Of a stretch of DNA of 5,059 nt, positions 1 through 5,059 are shown piece after piece. The position numbers and the translations under genes were made by a program. The notes beneath the pieces are model-generated. The model saw nothing but the letters and a program-made list of their open reading frames with translations. It had not been told where the DNA came from and did not search any database. Source of the DNA: Dehalococcoidia bacterium (GTDB taxonomy: Bacteria; Chloroflexota; Dehalococcoidia; Dehalococcoidales; UBA5760); NCBI GenBank assembly GCA_030639215.1, contig DAOWDD010000052.1:1-5059 (forward strand), in the 5' to 3' direction. Each line of letters opens with the position of its first letter. Positions within the stretch are counted from its first letter, which is position 1.

Positions 1-447
1 CTCTATCTAGCCCTGCTGTCCTACCGGCTGGGTGAAGAAGAGAGCGAGCAGCTTATCTCATACCTGAGGCTATCCGGGCCGGCAGCCCGGGTGGTACGAG
101 ACAGCATCGCTCTAAAGAGCAGTCTGAGGAAGCTTTTCTACCACGAGCTTAAACGCAGCAGGGTCTATCACATCATTCACGGCTATGCTCAATCAGCCAT
201 CACCGCCAATTCACTCGCCGTGGGCTCTCCTATTGCCCGCCAGCACCTGGAAATCTTCCTGCACGAGTTACGTTATGTCAAACCAGCCTTAAACGGCAAC
301 GACCTGATAGAAATGGGCTTTCCCCCCTGTCCCCAGATTAAGGAAGTCCTTAAGCTGCTGCACAACGCCAGGCTGGACGGCAGGGTAAACAGTAAAGCGG
401 ACGAGGAGGAGCTGGTCAAGGAATGGTTAGATGAACAGCAACTATGA
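1..447 (+). CDS. cca: CCA-adding enzyme / poly(A) polymerase family tRNA nucleotidyltransferase, C-terminal part
   Basis: The frame is open from the first base of the window, so the gene starts upstream; 148 residues are visible before the TGA stop at 445-447. The family adds or repairs the CCA end of tRNAs (or adds A tails) in the cytoplasm. What is seen is an all-helical C-terminal segment. Near its end is the run RYVKPALNGNDLIEMGF, then PPCPQIKEVLKLLHNARLDG, which resembles the terminal tRNA-binding domain of bacterial class II CCA enzymes (typically PLLTGxDLLxLG, PGPxIGxxLxxL, QLxG). The catalytic head (GxGxR and DxD motifs) lies outside the window, so CCA addition cannot be separated from A-only or CC-only activity, and an N-terminal DHH or CBS extension cannot be excluded. 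It converges on rubrerythrin and ends 11 bases before a hairpin terminator. Confidence 0.85.
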   Translation, partial: LYLALLSYRLGEEESEQLISYLRLSGPAARVVRDSIALKSSLRKLFYHELKRSRVYHIIHGYAQSAITANSLAVGSPIARQHLEIFLHELRYVKPALNGNDLIEMGFPPCPQIKEVLKLLHNARLDGRVNSKADEEELVKEWLDEQQL

Positions 448-458
448 GGAAGAGACAA

Positions 459-487
459 ATTAAAGGGGGCCTTGTGCCCCCTTTAAT
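459..487. terminator. Bidirectional hairpin terminator between convergent genes
   Basis: A perfect 12-bp stem (ATTAAAGGGGGC paired with GCCCCCTTTAAT) encloses a 5-base loop. It starts 11 bases after the stop of the cca-like gene and 27 bases after the stop of rubrerythrin on the other strand. Its G/C core and A/T base supply a short U stretch in either direction (TTTAAT), and the minus-strand side continues T-rich (TTGTCTCTTCC). The U tracts are short, so termination could be incomplete. Confidence 0.85.
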
Positions 488-514
488 CTCCATACTGAGC
501 AACCCGTATCTTTC

Positions 515-1018
515 CTACTCCACCCGCTTGAACTTGCTACGGGGAGCACCGCATATCGGGCACTTCTCGGGGGCTTCACCAGCGACGGTATTACCGCAGA
601 ACTGACAGACAAAGTAGGGCTCTTCTTTCGGCTCCTGACCCGCCCCGAGGGTTTTAATGGTCTCCTGGTATAAGCCGTAGTGGATTTGCTCCACCTTATT
701 GGCGTAGTCAAAGCTAATCTCCGCCTTGCGGTTGCCCTCAGTCTTAGCCTGCTCGATGAAACCGGGGTACATCCGGGTAAACTCGTGGTTTTCGCCGCCG
801 GCGGCCTCTTTCAGGTTGTCCTCGGTTGAGCCGATGCCACCCATCACCTCAAGGTGATTACGGGCGTGGGCCGTCTCCGCTTCAGCCACCGCCCGGAACA
901 ACCTGGCTACCTGAGGATGGCCTTCTTTGTCCGCCTTTTCGGCAAAGAAGAGGTAGCGGCGGTTAGCCTGACTCTCTCCGGCAAAAGCATTAGCCAGGTT
1001 TTTCTCTGTATCACCCAT
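515..1018 (-). CDS. Rubrerythrin (diiron peroxidase with C-terminal rubredoxin-like domain)
   Basis: This cytoplasmic non-haem iron protein reduces hydrogen peroxide to water with electrons from rubredoxin or similar donors, and is typical of anaerobes. The protein is 167 residues. Residues 1 to about 125 form the ferritin-like four-helix domain. All seven diiron ligands can be aligned to the Desulfovibrio protein: E15 (AFAGES), E48 and H51 (EAETAH), E76 and E79 (GENHEFTRMYP), E110 and H113 (VEQIH). Residues 135-165 form the rubredoxin-like Fe(Cys)4 knuckle pair, C138-x2-C141 and C153-x2-C156. The domain order is that of classic rubrerythrin, not the reversed form. The ATG is preceded by AAGGAGGT at five bases. 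The gene has its own promoter just downstream of ispE and ends before the shared terminator, so it can be expressed alone, though read-through from ispE is also possible. Confidence 0.97.
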   Translation of the reverse strand: MGDTEKNLANAFAGESQANRRYLFFAEKADKEGHPQVARLFRAVAEAETAHARNHLEVMGGIGSTEDNLKEAAGGENHEFTRMYPGFIEQAKTEGNRKAEISFDYANKVEQIHYGLYQETIKTLGAGQEPKEEPYFVCQFCGNTVAGEAPEKCPICGAPRSKFKRVE

Positions 1019-1023
1019 TTGAT

Positions 1024-1031
1024 ACCTCCTT
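1024..1031 (-). promoter_or_regulatory. Ribosome binding site of rubrerythrin
   Basis: AAGGAGGT on the minus strand, five bases before the ATG at 1016-1018, is a near-perfect complement of the 16S rRNA tail. It fixes the start codon and implies strong translation. Confidence 0.9.
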
Positions 1032-1086
1032 ACTTATTTCTATCTATCAAGATTCCTCTGGTAACCTCGTATTCCTCTCCACCTGA

Positions 1087-1104
1087 TAAAGACTGCAGTC
1101 TGTA
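1087..1104 (-). promoter_or_regulatory. Palindrome over the predicted rubrerythrin transcription start, possible operator
   Basis: On the minus strand the site reads TACAGACTGCAGTCTTTA, an 18-base dyad with eight of nine pairs matching and a perfect 12-base core AGACTGCAGTCT. It abuts the -10 box and covers roughly -6 to +12 relative to the predicted start, where a repressor would block initiation. I do not recognise it as a Fur, PerR or LexA box. It could instead form a small hairpin at the 5' end of the message. Confidence 0.45.
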
Positions 1105-1133
1105 ATTATAGGCGTTTTATTCTAATGTTTCAA
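1105..1133 (-). promoter_or_regulatory. Sigma-70 type promoter of rubrerythrin, overlapping the 3' end of ispE
   Basis: On the minus strand, -35 TTGAAA (1128-1133) and a consensus -10 TATAAT (1105-1110) are separated by exactly 17 bases. The -35 lies within the last codons of ispE, whose stop is at 1117-1119. Transcription should start near 1098, giving a leader of about 80 bases before the ATG. Eleven of twelve hexamer positions match the consensus at the ideal spacing, so this is a strong prediction although untested. Confidence 0.85.
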
Positions 1134-1983
1134 GAGAAGCCAGGGTATCCGTGAGATAGGGCTTAAGCCCCAGCTTGCTAAGGCGGTGGCATATCTCCTC
1201 TGCCCGAGCCCTGTCCCGAACTAAGCTAAAGAGGACCGGCCCCGAGCCAGCCAGGTGGACCTCACGGGCGCCGGCCCCTAGGAACTGCTGCCAGCATAGC
1301 TCAAGATCGGAGAAACTGCCCGGAGCGACCTCATCGAACACATTAAACAAGAAGGATGGGGCTACCTCGCCGCCTTTGGTAAGGCAGGCTACCAGTCTAT
1401 CCGTAATACTTCCGTCACTATAGTGACTCGCCCTGATGCCGCTATAGAGCCGTGCCGTCTTACCCGGCATTCTGGGTACGGGCGGCAGCACCAGGACAAC
1501 CCAGGTATGCGGAAACGGAGGCAGCGAGGTTACCGCTTCGCCTCTACCCTCAAGCAGAGCGGTACCGCCATAGAGAAAGAAGGCGACATCAGAGCCTAAC
1601 CGTGCGGCTAGACCGAGCAGCTCCTCCTGCGATAGACCCAGTCCCCAGAGCCGATTAAGCCCGCACAGGGTAGCCGCCGCATCACCACTGTCCCCGCTCA
1701 ATCCGGAAAGCAGGGGGATACGCTTGTCCACCTCGATTAGCACCCCCTTAGAACAGCCGACATCTTCTCTTAGTAAATTAACGGCCCTAGCTATCAGGCT
1801 CTCCGCAGCGGACCAATCGGTGTCAGTACAGCTAAACCGGGTGCTATCGCTCAGCCGGAAACGGAGGGTATCGCATAGATTTATCGTCTGGGCAACACTG
1901 CGGATTTCATGAAAACCGTTCTCCCGCTTGGCAAGGACCTCAAGGGTCAGATTCAGTTTTGCCGGCGCCAGGACCTCCAGCAT
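1117..1983 (-). CDS. ispE: 4-diphosphocytidyl-2-C-methyl-D-erythritol kinase
   Basis: IspE phosphorylates CDP-methylerythritol with ATP in the MEP route to isopentenyl diphosphate, in the cytoplasm. The protein has 288 residues, a usual length. Seen in order: the N-terminal LAPAKLNLTLEVLAKRENGFHEI with catalytic Lys9; the GHMP-kinase ATP loop at about 91-104 (LLSGLSGDSGDAAATL); LGSDVAFFLYGGTALLEGRGE with catalytic Asp132; and the C-terminal glycine motif AGSGPVLFSL at 245-254. The ATP loop departs from the usual GLGGGSSDAA. The frame stays open 21 codons further upstream to 2046, but that stretch lies inside the rsmA end and does not resemble the family. The ATG at 1983 has a Shine-Dalgarno at 1992-1996, so I chose it. 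The start lies one base past the rsmA stop (TAGTATG), implying translational coupling. Confidence 0.96.
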   Translation of the reverse strand: MLEVLAPAKLNLTLEVLAKRENGFHEIRSVAQTINLCDTLRFRLSDSTRFSCTDTDWSAAESLIARAVNLLREDVGCSKGVLIEVDKRIPLLSGLSGDSGDAAATLCGLNRLWGLGLSQEELLGLAARLGSDVAFFLYGGTALLEGRGEAVTSLPPFPHTWVVLVLPPVPRMPGKTARLYSGIRASHYSDGSITDRLVACLTKGGEVAPSFLFNVFDEVAPGSFSDLELCWQQFLGAGAREVHLAGSGPVLFSLVRDRARAEEICHRLSKLGLKPYLTDTLASLETLE

Positions 1984-1984
1984 A

Positions 1985-2872
1985 CTACTCCCCTCCCCCC
2001 GCTTGAGCAAATACCCGCCACAGCTCTGCCCACTCCTCAAGAGCAAGCGTCTCAGCCCGACGCTGCGGCGCTATCCCCACCCTTACTAACCAAGACAGGA
2101 CCTCGTCTTTGGGTAAGCCAAGGCCGTGGGCCAAGGAATTACATATCTGCTTGCGGGAGGCGGTAAAACCAGCGCGCACCATCCTAAAAAAGCTATCTCG
2201 GTCTACTGCCACCGCCGGTCCGGGATAGGAGACCACCTTGAGTAGCGCCGAGTCAACCTCCGGCGGGGGGTAAAAACAACGCGCCGGCACATAGTCGATT
2301 ACCTCCGGTTTGGCGTAAAACTGCACGCTGATACTGAGCAGGCTCATCCGCCCCGGTCCGGCCACAATCGCCTGAGCCACCTCCTTCTGCACCATTACCA
2401 CCATTACCCGGGGCCTCAAGGAGGCTTCAAGAAAATGGCGGAGCACGGCAGAGGTAATATAGTAGGGAAGGTTAGCCACCACCTTGTAGTGCAAGGGGCC
2501 GCCCGTTACCATGGAAAGACCGGCCTGCTCCCGCTGAAGCAAGGCTGCCGGGTCAATCTTAAGGACATCACCATTAATCACGGTAACGTTAAGAAAATGA
2601 GCCAGGTTCTTTTTCAAAATGATGACCAGTCTGTTGTCCAGTTCAATGGTAACCAGCCAACCCGCCCGGCTGGCCAACTCCCTGCTCAACACGCCAAGCC
2701 CGGGGCCAACCTCTATCACCACATCACTGGCGGTCAACTCAGCGGACGAGGCGAGCAGCTTAAGCACCCCTTCATCAATAAGAAAGTGCTGCCCCAGTCC
2801 CTTTCTCGCCCGAAGGTCAAAGCGACGCAGCTGCCCCTTGGTCTGAGCCAAAAGTGATTCCGCCTTCAGCAA
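1985..2872 (-). CDS. rsmA: 16S rRNA (adenine1518-N6/adenine1519-N6)-dimethyltransferase
   Basis: RsmA (KsgA) uses S-adenosylmethionine to dimethylate two adjacent adenines in the 3'-terminal hairpin of 16S rRNA, a late step in small-subunit assembly. The protein is 295 residues, slightly long for the family. Visible motifs: KGLGQHFL at 24-31, the SAM-binding EVGPGLG at 54-60, IELD at 76-79 (motif II acidic residue), the catalytic NLPYYIT at 134-140, and FYPPPEVDSA at 200-209, which opens the C-terminal helical domain. There is no ATG near the N-terminus. The start taken is TTG at 2870-2872, three to four bases after AGGAGGT. The next codon, CTG at 2867-2869, has a more usual spacing and is an alternative. 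It lies between the phosphoesterase gene (54 bases upstream) and ispE (one base downstream), probably in one transcript. Confidence 0.96.
   Translation of the reverse strand: MLKAESLLAQTKGQLRRFDLRARKGLGQHFLIDEGVLKLLASSAELTASDVVIEVGPGLGVLSRELASRAGWLVTIELDNRLVIILKKNLAHFLNVTVINGDVLKIDPAALLQREQAGLSMVTGGPLHYKVVANLPYYITSAVLRHFLEASLRPRVMVVMVQKEVAQAIVAGPGRMSLLSISVQFYAKPEVIDYVPARCFYPPPEVDSALLKVVSYPGPAVAVDRDSFFRMVRAGFTASRKQICNSLAHGLGLPKDEVLSWLVRVGIAPQRRAETLALEEWAELWRVFAQAGGGE
1992..1996 (-). promoter_or_regulatory. Ribosome binding site of ispE, inside the 3' end of rsmA
   Basis: GGAGG lies eight bases before the ispE ATG within a purine run (GGGGGGAGGGGAG). The same bases encode the Gly-Gly-Gly-Glu tail of RsmA. 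This site decides the ispE start and fits coupled translation of the two genes. Confidence 0.75.
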
Positions 2873-2875
2873 AAA

Positions 2876-2882
2876 ACCTCCT
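2876..2882 (-). promoter_or_regulatory. Ribosome binding site of rsmA, which decides a non-ATG start
   Basis: AGGAGGT on the minus strand is followed by TTT and then TTG CTG AAG. No ATG exists in frame nearby, so this site points to TTG (short spacing) or the next codon, CTG (better spacing), as the start. Confidence 0.75.
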
Positions 2883-2926
2883 AGAAAACTACTATGGGGA
2901 GGAGTAAAGGGCTTTATCCAACCGGG

Positions 2927-3661
2927 TCAGATACCACGGCTTAGGCGAGAGACGAGACGCATCGGTAGATTATACTTCACCATTTTAGCCTGAGTTAGAC
3001 TGATATCATAAGGGACCCGGTAGAGCCGGAGCATCCTGATTTCATCATCAAGGATAGCATAACTGGCCCTGGGGTCACCATCTCTGGGCTGGCCGACACC
3101 ACCAGGGTTAATAATCAAGCGGCTCTTACCCAGAGCAAGCCCGACATTAGCCGAGAATGGGTTGAAGGAACAATCACCGGTCTCGGTACGTCTGAATATC
3201 GAAGGTACGTGAGAATGGCCCACCAGGCAGAACTGCGAGCTGAAGTAAGCAAAATTCTCTCTGGCGCTGCTGATGGAGAGAAGGTACTCCCAGATAGGCT
3301 GCCTCGGACTGCCGTGCACCAGGGTAAAAGCACTCTTCTCAATAACCTTGGGTAAGCCCTCAAGGTAGGCCGCATCCTCCGCGCTTAACTGCTCCGCTGT
3401 CCAGCGACAGGCGTAAGCGGCGTCAGGGTTAAACTCAGAGAGACTGAGCTTACCGATTGCCGCCCAATCGTGGTTTCCCGCAATACAGGTGTTCTTAAGC
3501 CGGCGCAAGAGCTCAATACACTGGCGGGGGTCAGGACCATAGCCGACAATATCTCCCAGGCACCAGACCTCATCCACCCCTCCCCGCTGCTTAATATCAG
3601 CCAGTACGGTAGAGAAAGCGGCCAGATTGGCATGAATATCGGCAATAATTGCGCAACGCAT
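2927..3661 (-). CDS. Calcineurin-like metallophosphoesterase (YfcE/MJ0936-like family)
   Basis: The 244-residue protein has the full metal-binding set of the superfamily: D8 and H10 (ADIHAN), D37 (LGDIVGYGPDP), N63-H64-D65 (AGNHDWA), H116 (VHGSP), and H149 with H151 (VGHSHVP). The later NPGGVGQPRDGDPRASYA at 185-202 is typical of small soluble bacterial and archaeal phosphoesterases annotated as MJ0936- or YfcE-like. These hydrolyse phosphodiester or phosphomonoester substrates with two metal ions; the natural substrate cannot be told from sequence. No signal peptide or membrane segment is seen, so it is cytoplasmic. The ATG at 3659-3661 starts right at the conserved first strand. A TTG at 3671-3673 would overlap the predicted -10 box, so I rejected it. 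There is no Shine-Dalgarno. It appears to head the operon with rsmA and ispE. Confidence 0.92.
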   Translation of the reverse strand: MRCAIIADIHANLAAFSTVLADIKQRGGVDEVWCLGDIVGYGPDPRQCIELLRRLKNTCIAGNHDWAAIGKLSLSEFNPDAAYACRWTAEQLSAEDAAYLEGLPKVIEKSAFTLVHGSPRQPIWEYLLSISSARENFAYFSSQFCLVGHSHVPSIFRRTETGDCSFNPFSANVGLALGKSRLIINPGGVGQPRDGDPRASYAILDDEIRMLRLYRVPYDISLTQAKMVKYNLPMRLVSRLSRGI

Positions 3662-3671
3662 CTTGCTTAAC

Positions 3672-3680
3672 AATATAACA
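3672..3680 (-). promoter_or_regulatory. Extended -10 promoter of the phosphoesterase-rsmA-ispE operon
   Basis: The minus strand reads TGTTATATT: an extended TGn element followed by TATATT (five of six matches to TATAAT) at 3672-3677. The -10 ends ten bases before the ATG at 3661, so the predicted start leaves a leader of only about two to five bases. No convincing -35 lies at 16-18 bases, as is common for extended -10 promoters. The assignment is moderate because the region is AT-rich. Confidence 0.5.
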
Positions 3681-3727
3681 ACTTTTCGTCGATATGGCTA
3701 GGGGTTTTTTCTACCTTACTGCCCTAG

Positions 3728-3747
3728 GTCTTTATTTTAATATAGAC
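3728..3747. repeat. Imperfect AT-rich palindrome midway between the divergent promoters
   Basis: GTCTTTATTTTAATATAGAC pairs at eight of ten positions around its centre. It lies roughly halfway between the two predicted transcription starts (about 3664 and 3799). It could be a regulator site, or a chance dyad in AT-rich promoter DNA. Confidence 0.25.
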
Positions 3748-3762
3748 AAATACCAGATTCTG

Positions 3763-3791
3763 TTGTTGCCCCGATACGGGCGTGCTATAAT
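3763..3791 (+). promoter_or_regulatory. Promoter of thiL-tsaE, placed for a leaderless transcript
   Basis: A perfect extended -10, TGCTATAAT (3783-3791), has TTGTTG (3763-3768) exactly 17 bases upstream of TATAAT as a partial -35. The -10 ends seven bases before the thiL ATG at 3799, so transcription should begin at or next to the A of the start codon. No Shine-Dalgarno exists in the short gap (TCCTAGCC). Confidence 0.8.
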
Positions 3792-3798
3792 CCTAGCC

Positions 3799-4818
3799 AT
3801 GAAGGTCTCTGAACTGGGCGAATTCGGGCTGATTGACCTCCTGGCTAAAATGGCCCACCGCTCCCGGGATAAGCAGACTCCCGCCTGGCAACAATTGATA
3901 ATCGGAATCGGCGATGATGCTGCCGCCTGGCACAGCGATGCCGCGGCGCAGCTGGCTACCGTTGATTCCTTTATCCAGGACGTGCACTTCTCTTTAGCGG
4001 TCACTCCCTGGGAAGAGGTGGGGTGGAAGGCGCTGGCCATCAACCTGAGCGATATCGCCGCAATGGGCGGCGTACCCCGCTATGCCGTGGTATCGCTAGC
4101 CCTACCAGAAACAACCGAGGTAGGATATATTACCATCCTCTACCGGGGAATGATTGAGTTAGCCAAGCAGGCGGGGGTAGCTATCGTTGGCGGCGATACC
4201 AGCAGTGCAGCGCAACTTATGATTAACATTACTGTCCTGGGCAGCACGCAGGACGAGAAGGAGAATATTCTCACCCGCTCGGGAGCCAGGGCTGGTGATA
4301 AGATAGCCGTTACCGGTTATTTAGGCGCTGCCAGCGCCGGCTGGGAGATATTGAGAGGAAAACCCAGGATTAAGGCTAAGGCTACCGCCACCTTGAAAGA
4401 GGCTTTTCTTCACCCCTTTCCCCGAATAGCTGAAGGGCAGCTACTCCTTAAGCAGGGGATAAGGACAGCCATAGATATCAGCGACGGGCTCTGCTCAGAC
4501 TTAGGCCATATCTGCCGGGCCAGCCGGCTTGGCGCCCGCATAGAGGTTGACCGTATACCCGTTCACCCCGAGGTGAGGGCTAACTTCAGCAATAAAGCGC
4601 TTGAGTTGGCGCTATCGGGGGGAGAAGACTACGAACTCCTCTTTACCGGCAGGGCCGAAGTTGTTAACAGGATAAGGGGACTCACCCCATGCCCGATAAC
4701 CATAGTCGGTGAGATGACCCTCGATAAGAGGGGGCAAGTAACCCTGGTCGACAGCCGGGGAAGCCCCTTCGAGCTCAGCAAGGGAGGCTGGGAACATTTC
4801 AGGGAAACTCAAAGCTAA
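3799..4818 (+). CDS. thiL: Thiamine-monophosphate kinase
   Basis: ThiL phosphorylates thiamine monophosphate with ATP to give the cofactor thiamine diphosphate, the last step of the pathway, in the cytoplasm. The protein has 339 residues, the usual length. Motifs in order: GEFGLIDLL at 7-15; the metal and ATP site GIGDDAA at 36-42; DSFIQDVHF at 56-64; KALAINLSDIAAMGG at 77-91; VGGDTSS at 130-136; DISDGLCSDLGHI at 226-238; and SGGEDYELLFT at 273-283. This is the AIR-synthase-like fold with an N-terminal ATP-binding half. The frame extends upstream to an ATG at 3694, but those 35 residues are not family-like and contain the promoter, so the ATG at 3799 is preferred. The stop TAA overlaps the ribosome binding site of tsaE, indicating an operon. 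No TPP riboswitch is seen upstream. Confidence 0.97.
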   Translation: MKVSELGEFGLIDLLAKMAHRSRDKQTPAWQQLIIGIGDDAAAWHSDAAAQLATVDSFIQDVHFSLAVTPWEEVGWKALAINLSDIAAMGGVPRYAVVSLALPETTEVGYITILYRGMIELAKQAGVAIVGGDTSSAAQLMINITVLGSTQDEKENILTRSGARAGDKIAVTGYLGAASAGWEILRGKPRIKAKATATLKEAFLHPFPRIAEGQLLLKQGIRTAIDISDGLCSDLGHICRASRLGARIEVDRIPVHPEVRANFSNKALELALSGGEDYELLFTGRAEVVNRIRGLTPCPITIVGEMTLDKRGQVTLVDSRGSPFELSKGGWEHFRETQS

Positions 4819-4824
4819 AGGAGG
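4819..4824 (+). promoter_or_regulatory. Ribosome binding site of tsaE, abutting the thiL stop codon
   Basis: AGGAGG, extended to AAAGGAGGGG, begins immediately after the thiL stop (TAA at 4816-4818). It lies five bases before the ATT at 4830-4832. The strong site at standard spacing is the main evidence that translation of tsaE begins at that unusual codon. Confidence 0.8.
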
Positions 4825-4829
4825 GGTAT

Positions 4830-5059
4830 ATTTTAGCCAGACTCGATTTAGTCAGTGATAGCCCGGCACAGACCCAACAAATCGGAGTCCGCATCGGCAG
4901 GTTAGCCCTACCCGGTGATGTTCTTCTCCTCACCGGTAAACTGGGTAGTGGTAAGACCTGCCTCACCCAGGGTATTGCCCGGGGACTGGGTATCAAGGAT
5001 TATGCGCTGAGCCCATCTTTTGTTATAATGAGAGAGCTTTACGGCAGGTTACCCTTATA
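4830..5059 (+). CDS. tsaE: tRNA threonylcarbamoyladenosine biosynthesis ATPase TsaE, N-terminal part
   Basis: TsaE is the P-loop ATPase that works with TsaB and TsaD to make the t6A modification at position 37 of ANN-decoding tRNAs. About 76 residues are visible and the window ends inside the gene. Seen: an N-terminal DSPAQTQQIG helix region (10-19), LPGDVLLLTG (27-36) leading to the Walker A loop GKLGSGKT (36-43), then QGIARGLGI (47-55) and SPSFVIMREL (61-70), matching the family's TSPTF-xxxNEY region. The frame has no ATG, GTG or TTG before the Walker A motif. The only start with a Shine-Dalgarno at normal spacing is ATT at 4830, so it is used here. A default gene caller could miss or mis-start the gene. 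It follows thiL by 11 bases; tsaB is a common next gene in other bacteria, but this is not visible. Confidence 0.92.
   Translation, partial: MLARLDLVSDSPAQTQQIGVRIGRLALPGDVLLLTGKLGSGKTCLTQGIARGLGIKDYALSPSFVIMRELYGRLPL

Noticed and set aside
854..1105. An 83-codon plus-strand frame across the rubrerythrin start and leader
   Set aside because: It is antisense to rubrerythrin, has no recognisable motif, and crosses the promoter region.
1984..2046. A 21-residue N-terminal extension of IspE
   Set aside because: It overlaps the rsmA coding end. The ATG at 1983 has its own Shine-Dalgarno and begins at the conserved family N-terminus.
2435..2857. A 140-codon open frame on the plus strand opposite rsmA
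   Set aside because: It is fully antisense to a well-supported rsmA, has no family-like motif and no ribosome binding site; it is a shadow of the coding strand.
3698..3727. Short inverted repeat CTAGGG / CCCTAG followed by T-rich DNA, as a possible terminator or attenuator
   Set aside because: The stem is only six pairs with an 18-base gap and lies upstream of both predicted transcription starts, so it would not be transcribed from them.
3694..3798. A 35-residue N-terminal extension of ThiL starting at the ATG at 3694
   Set aside because: It has no Shine-Dalgarno, is not ThiL-like, and would contain the extended -10 promoter that ends seven bases before the ATG at 3799.
3662..3798. A TPP riboswitch upstream of thiL
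   Set aside because: No CUGAGA or other thi-box core is present, and the predicted message has essentially no leader to hold one.
1..5059. Mobile element, CRISPR, defence or other unusual gene cassette
   Set aside because: All coding sequence is accounted for by conserved cellular genes. No transposase, integrase, terminal inverted repeats or spaced repeats are visible.

Overview
This window is a compact stretch of bacterial chromosome carrying seven protein genes, two of them cut by the window edges. No mobile element, CRISPR array or RNA gene is visible. The proteins are all conserved: the C-terminus of a CCA-adding/poly(A) polymerase-type nucleotidyltransferase, rubrerythrin, IspE, RsmA (KsgA), a calcineurin-like phosphoesterase, ThiL, and the start of TsaE. 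The MEP-pathway enzyme IspE indicates a bacterium, and rubrerythrin suggests an anaerobic or oxygen-sensitive lifestyle. The protein flavour (for example the altered ATP loop of IspE), the moderately GC-rich DNA and the signs of leaderless transcription fit Chloroflexota, perhaps Dehalococcoidia. That placement is an inference by eye and was not tested by a search.

Layout. The cca-like gene (1-447, +) and rubrerythrin (515-1018, -) converge on a shared hairpin terminator at 459-487. On the minus strand, phosphoesterase (from 3661), rsmA (from 2872) and ispE (from 1983) run in that order and look like one operon; rsmA and ispE are one base apart. Rubrerythrin follows, but it has its own near-consensus promoter (TTGAAA-17-TATAAT) whose -35 box lies inside the last codons of ispE, with a palindrome over the predicted transcription start. 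A 137-base intergenic region (3662-3798) holds back-to-back extended -10 promoters for the minus-strand operon and for thiL-tsaE on the plus strand. Both promoters sit so close to their start codons that the messages should be leaderless or nearly so. The internal genes (rsmA, ispE, tsaE) and rubrerythrin, which has a leader of about 80 bases, instead carry strong Shine-Dalgarno sequences.

Function. The genes cover tRNA 3'-end maturation (cca), tRNA t6A modification (tsaE), 16S rRNA dimethylation (rsmA), isoprenoid precursor synthesis (ispE), thiamine diphosphate synthesis (thiL) and peroxide defence (rubrerythrin). I see no new multi-gene system. The notable points are in gene expression: an apparent ATT start codon for tsaE, leaderless divergent promoters, a TTG start for rsmA, and a possible operator controlling rubrerythrin.
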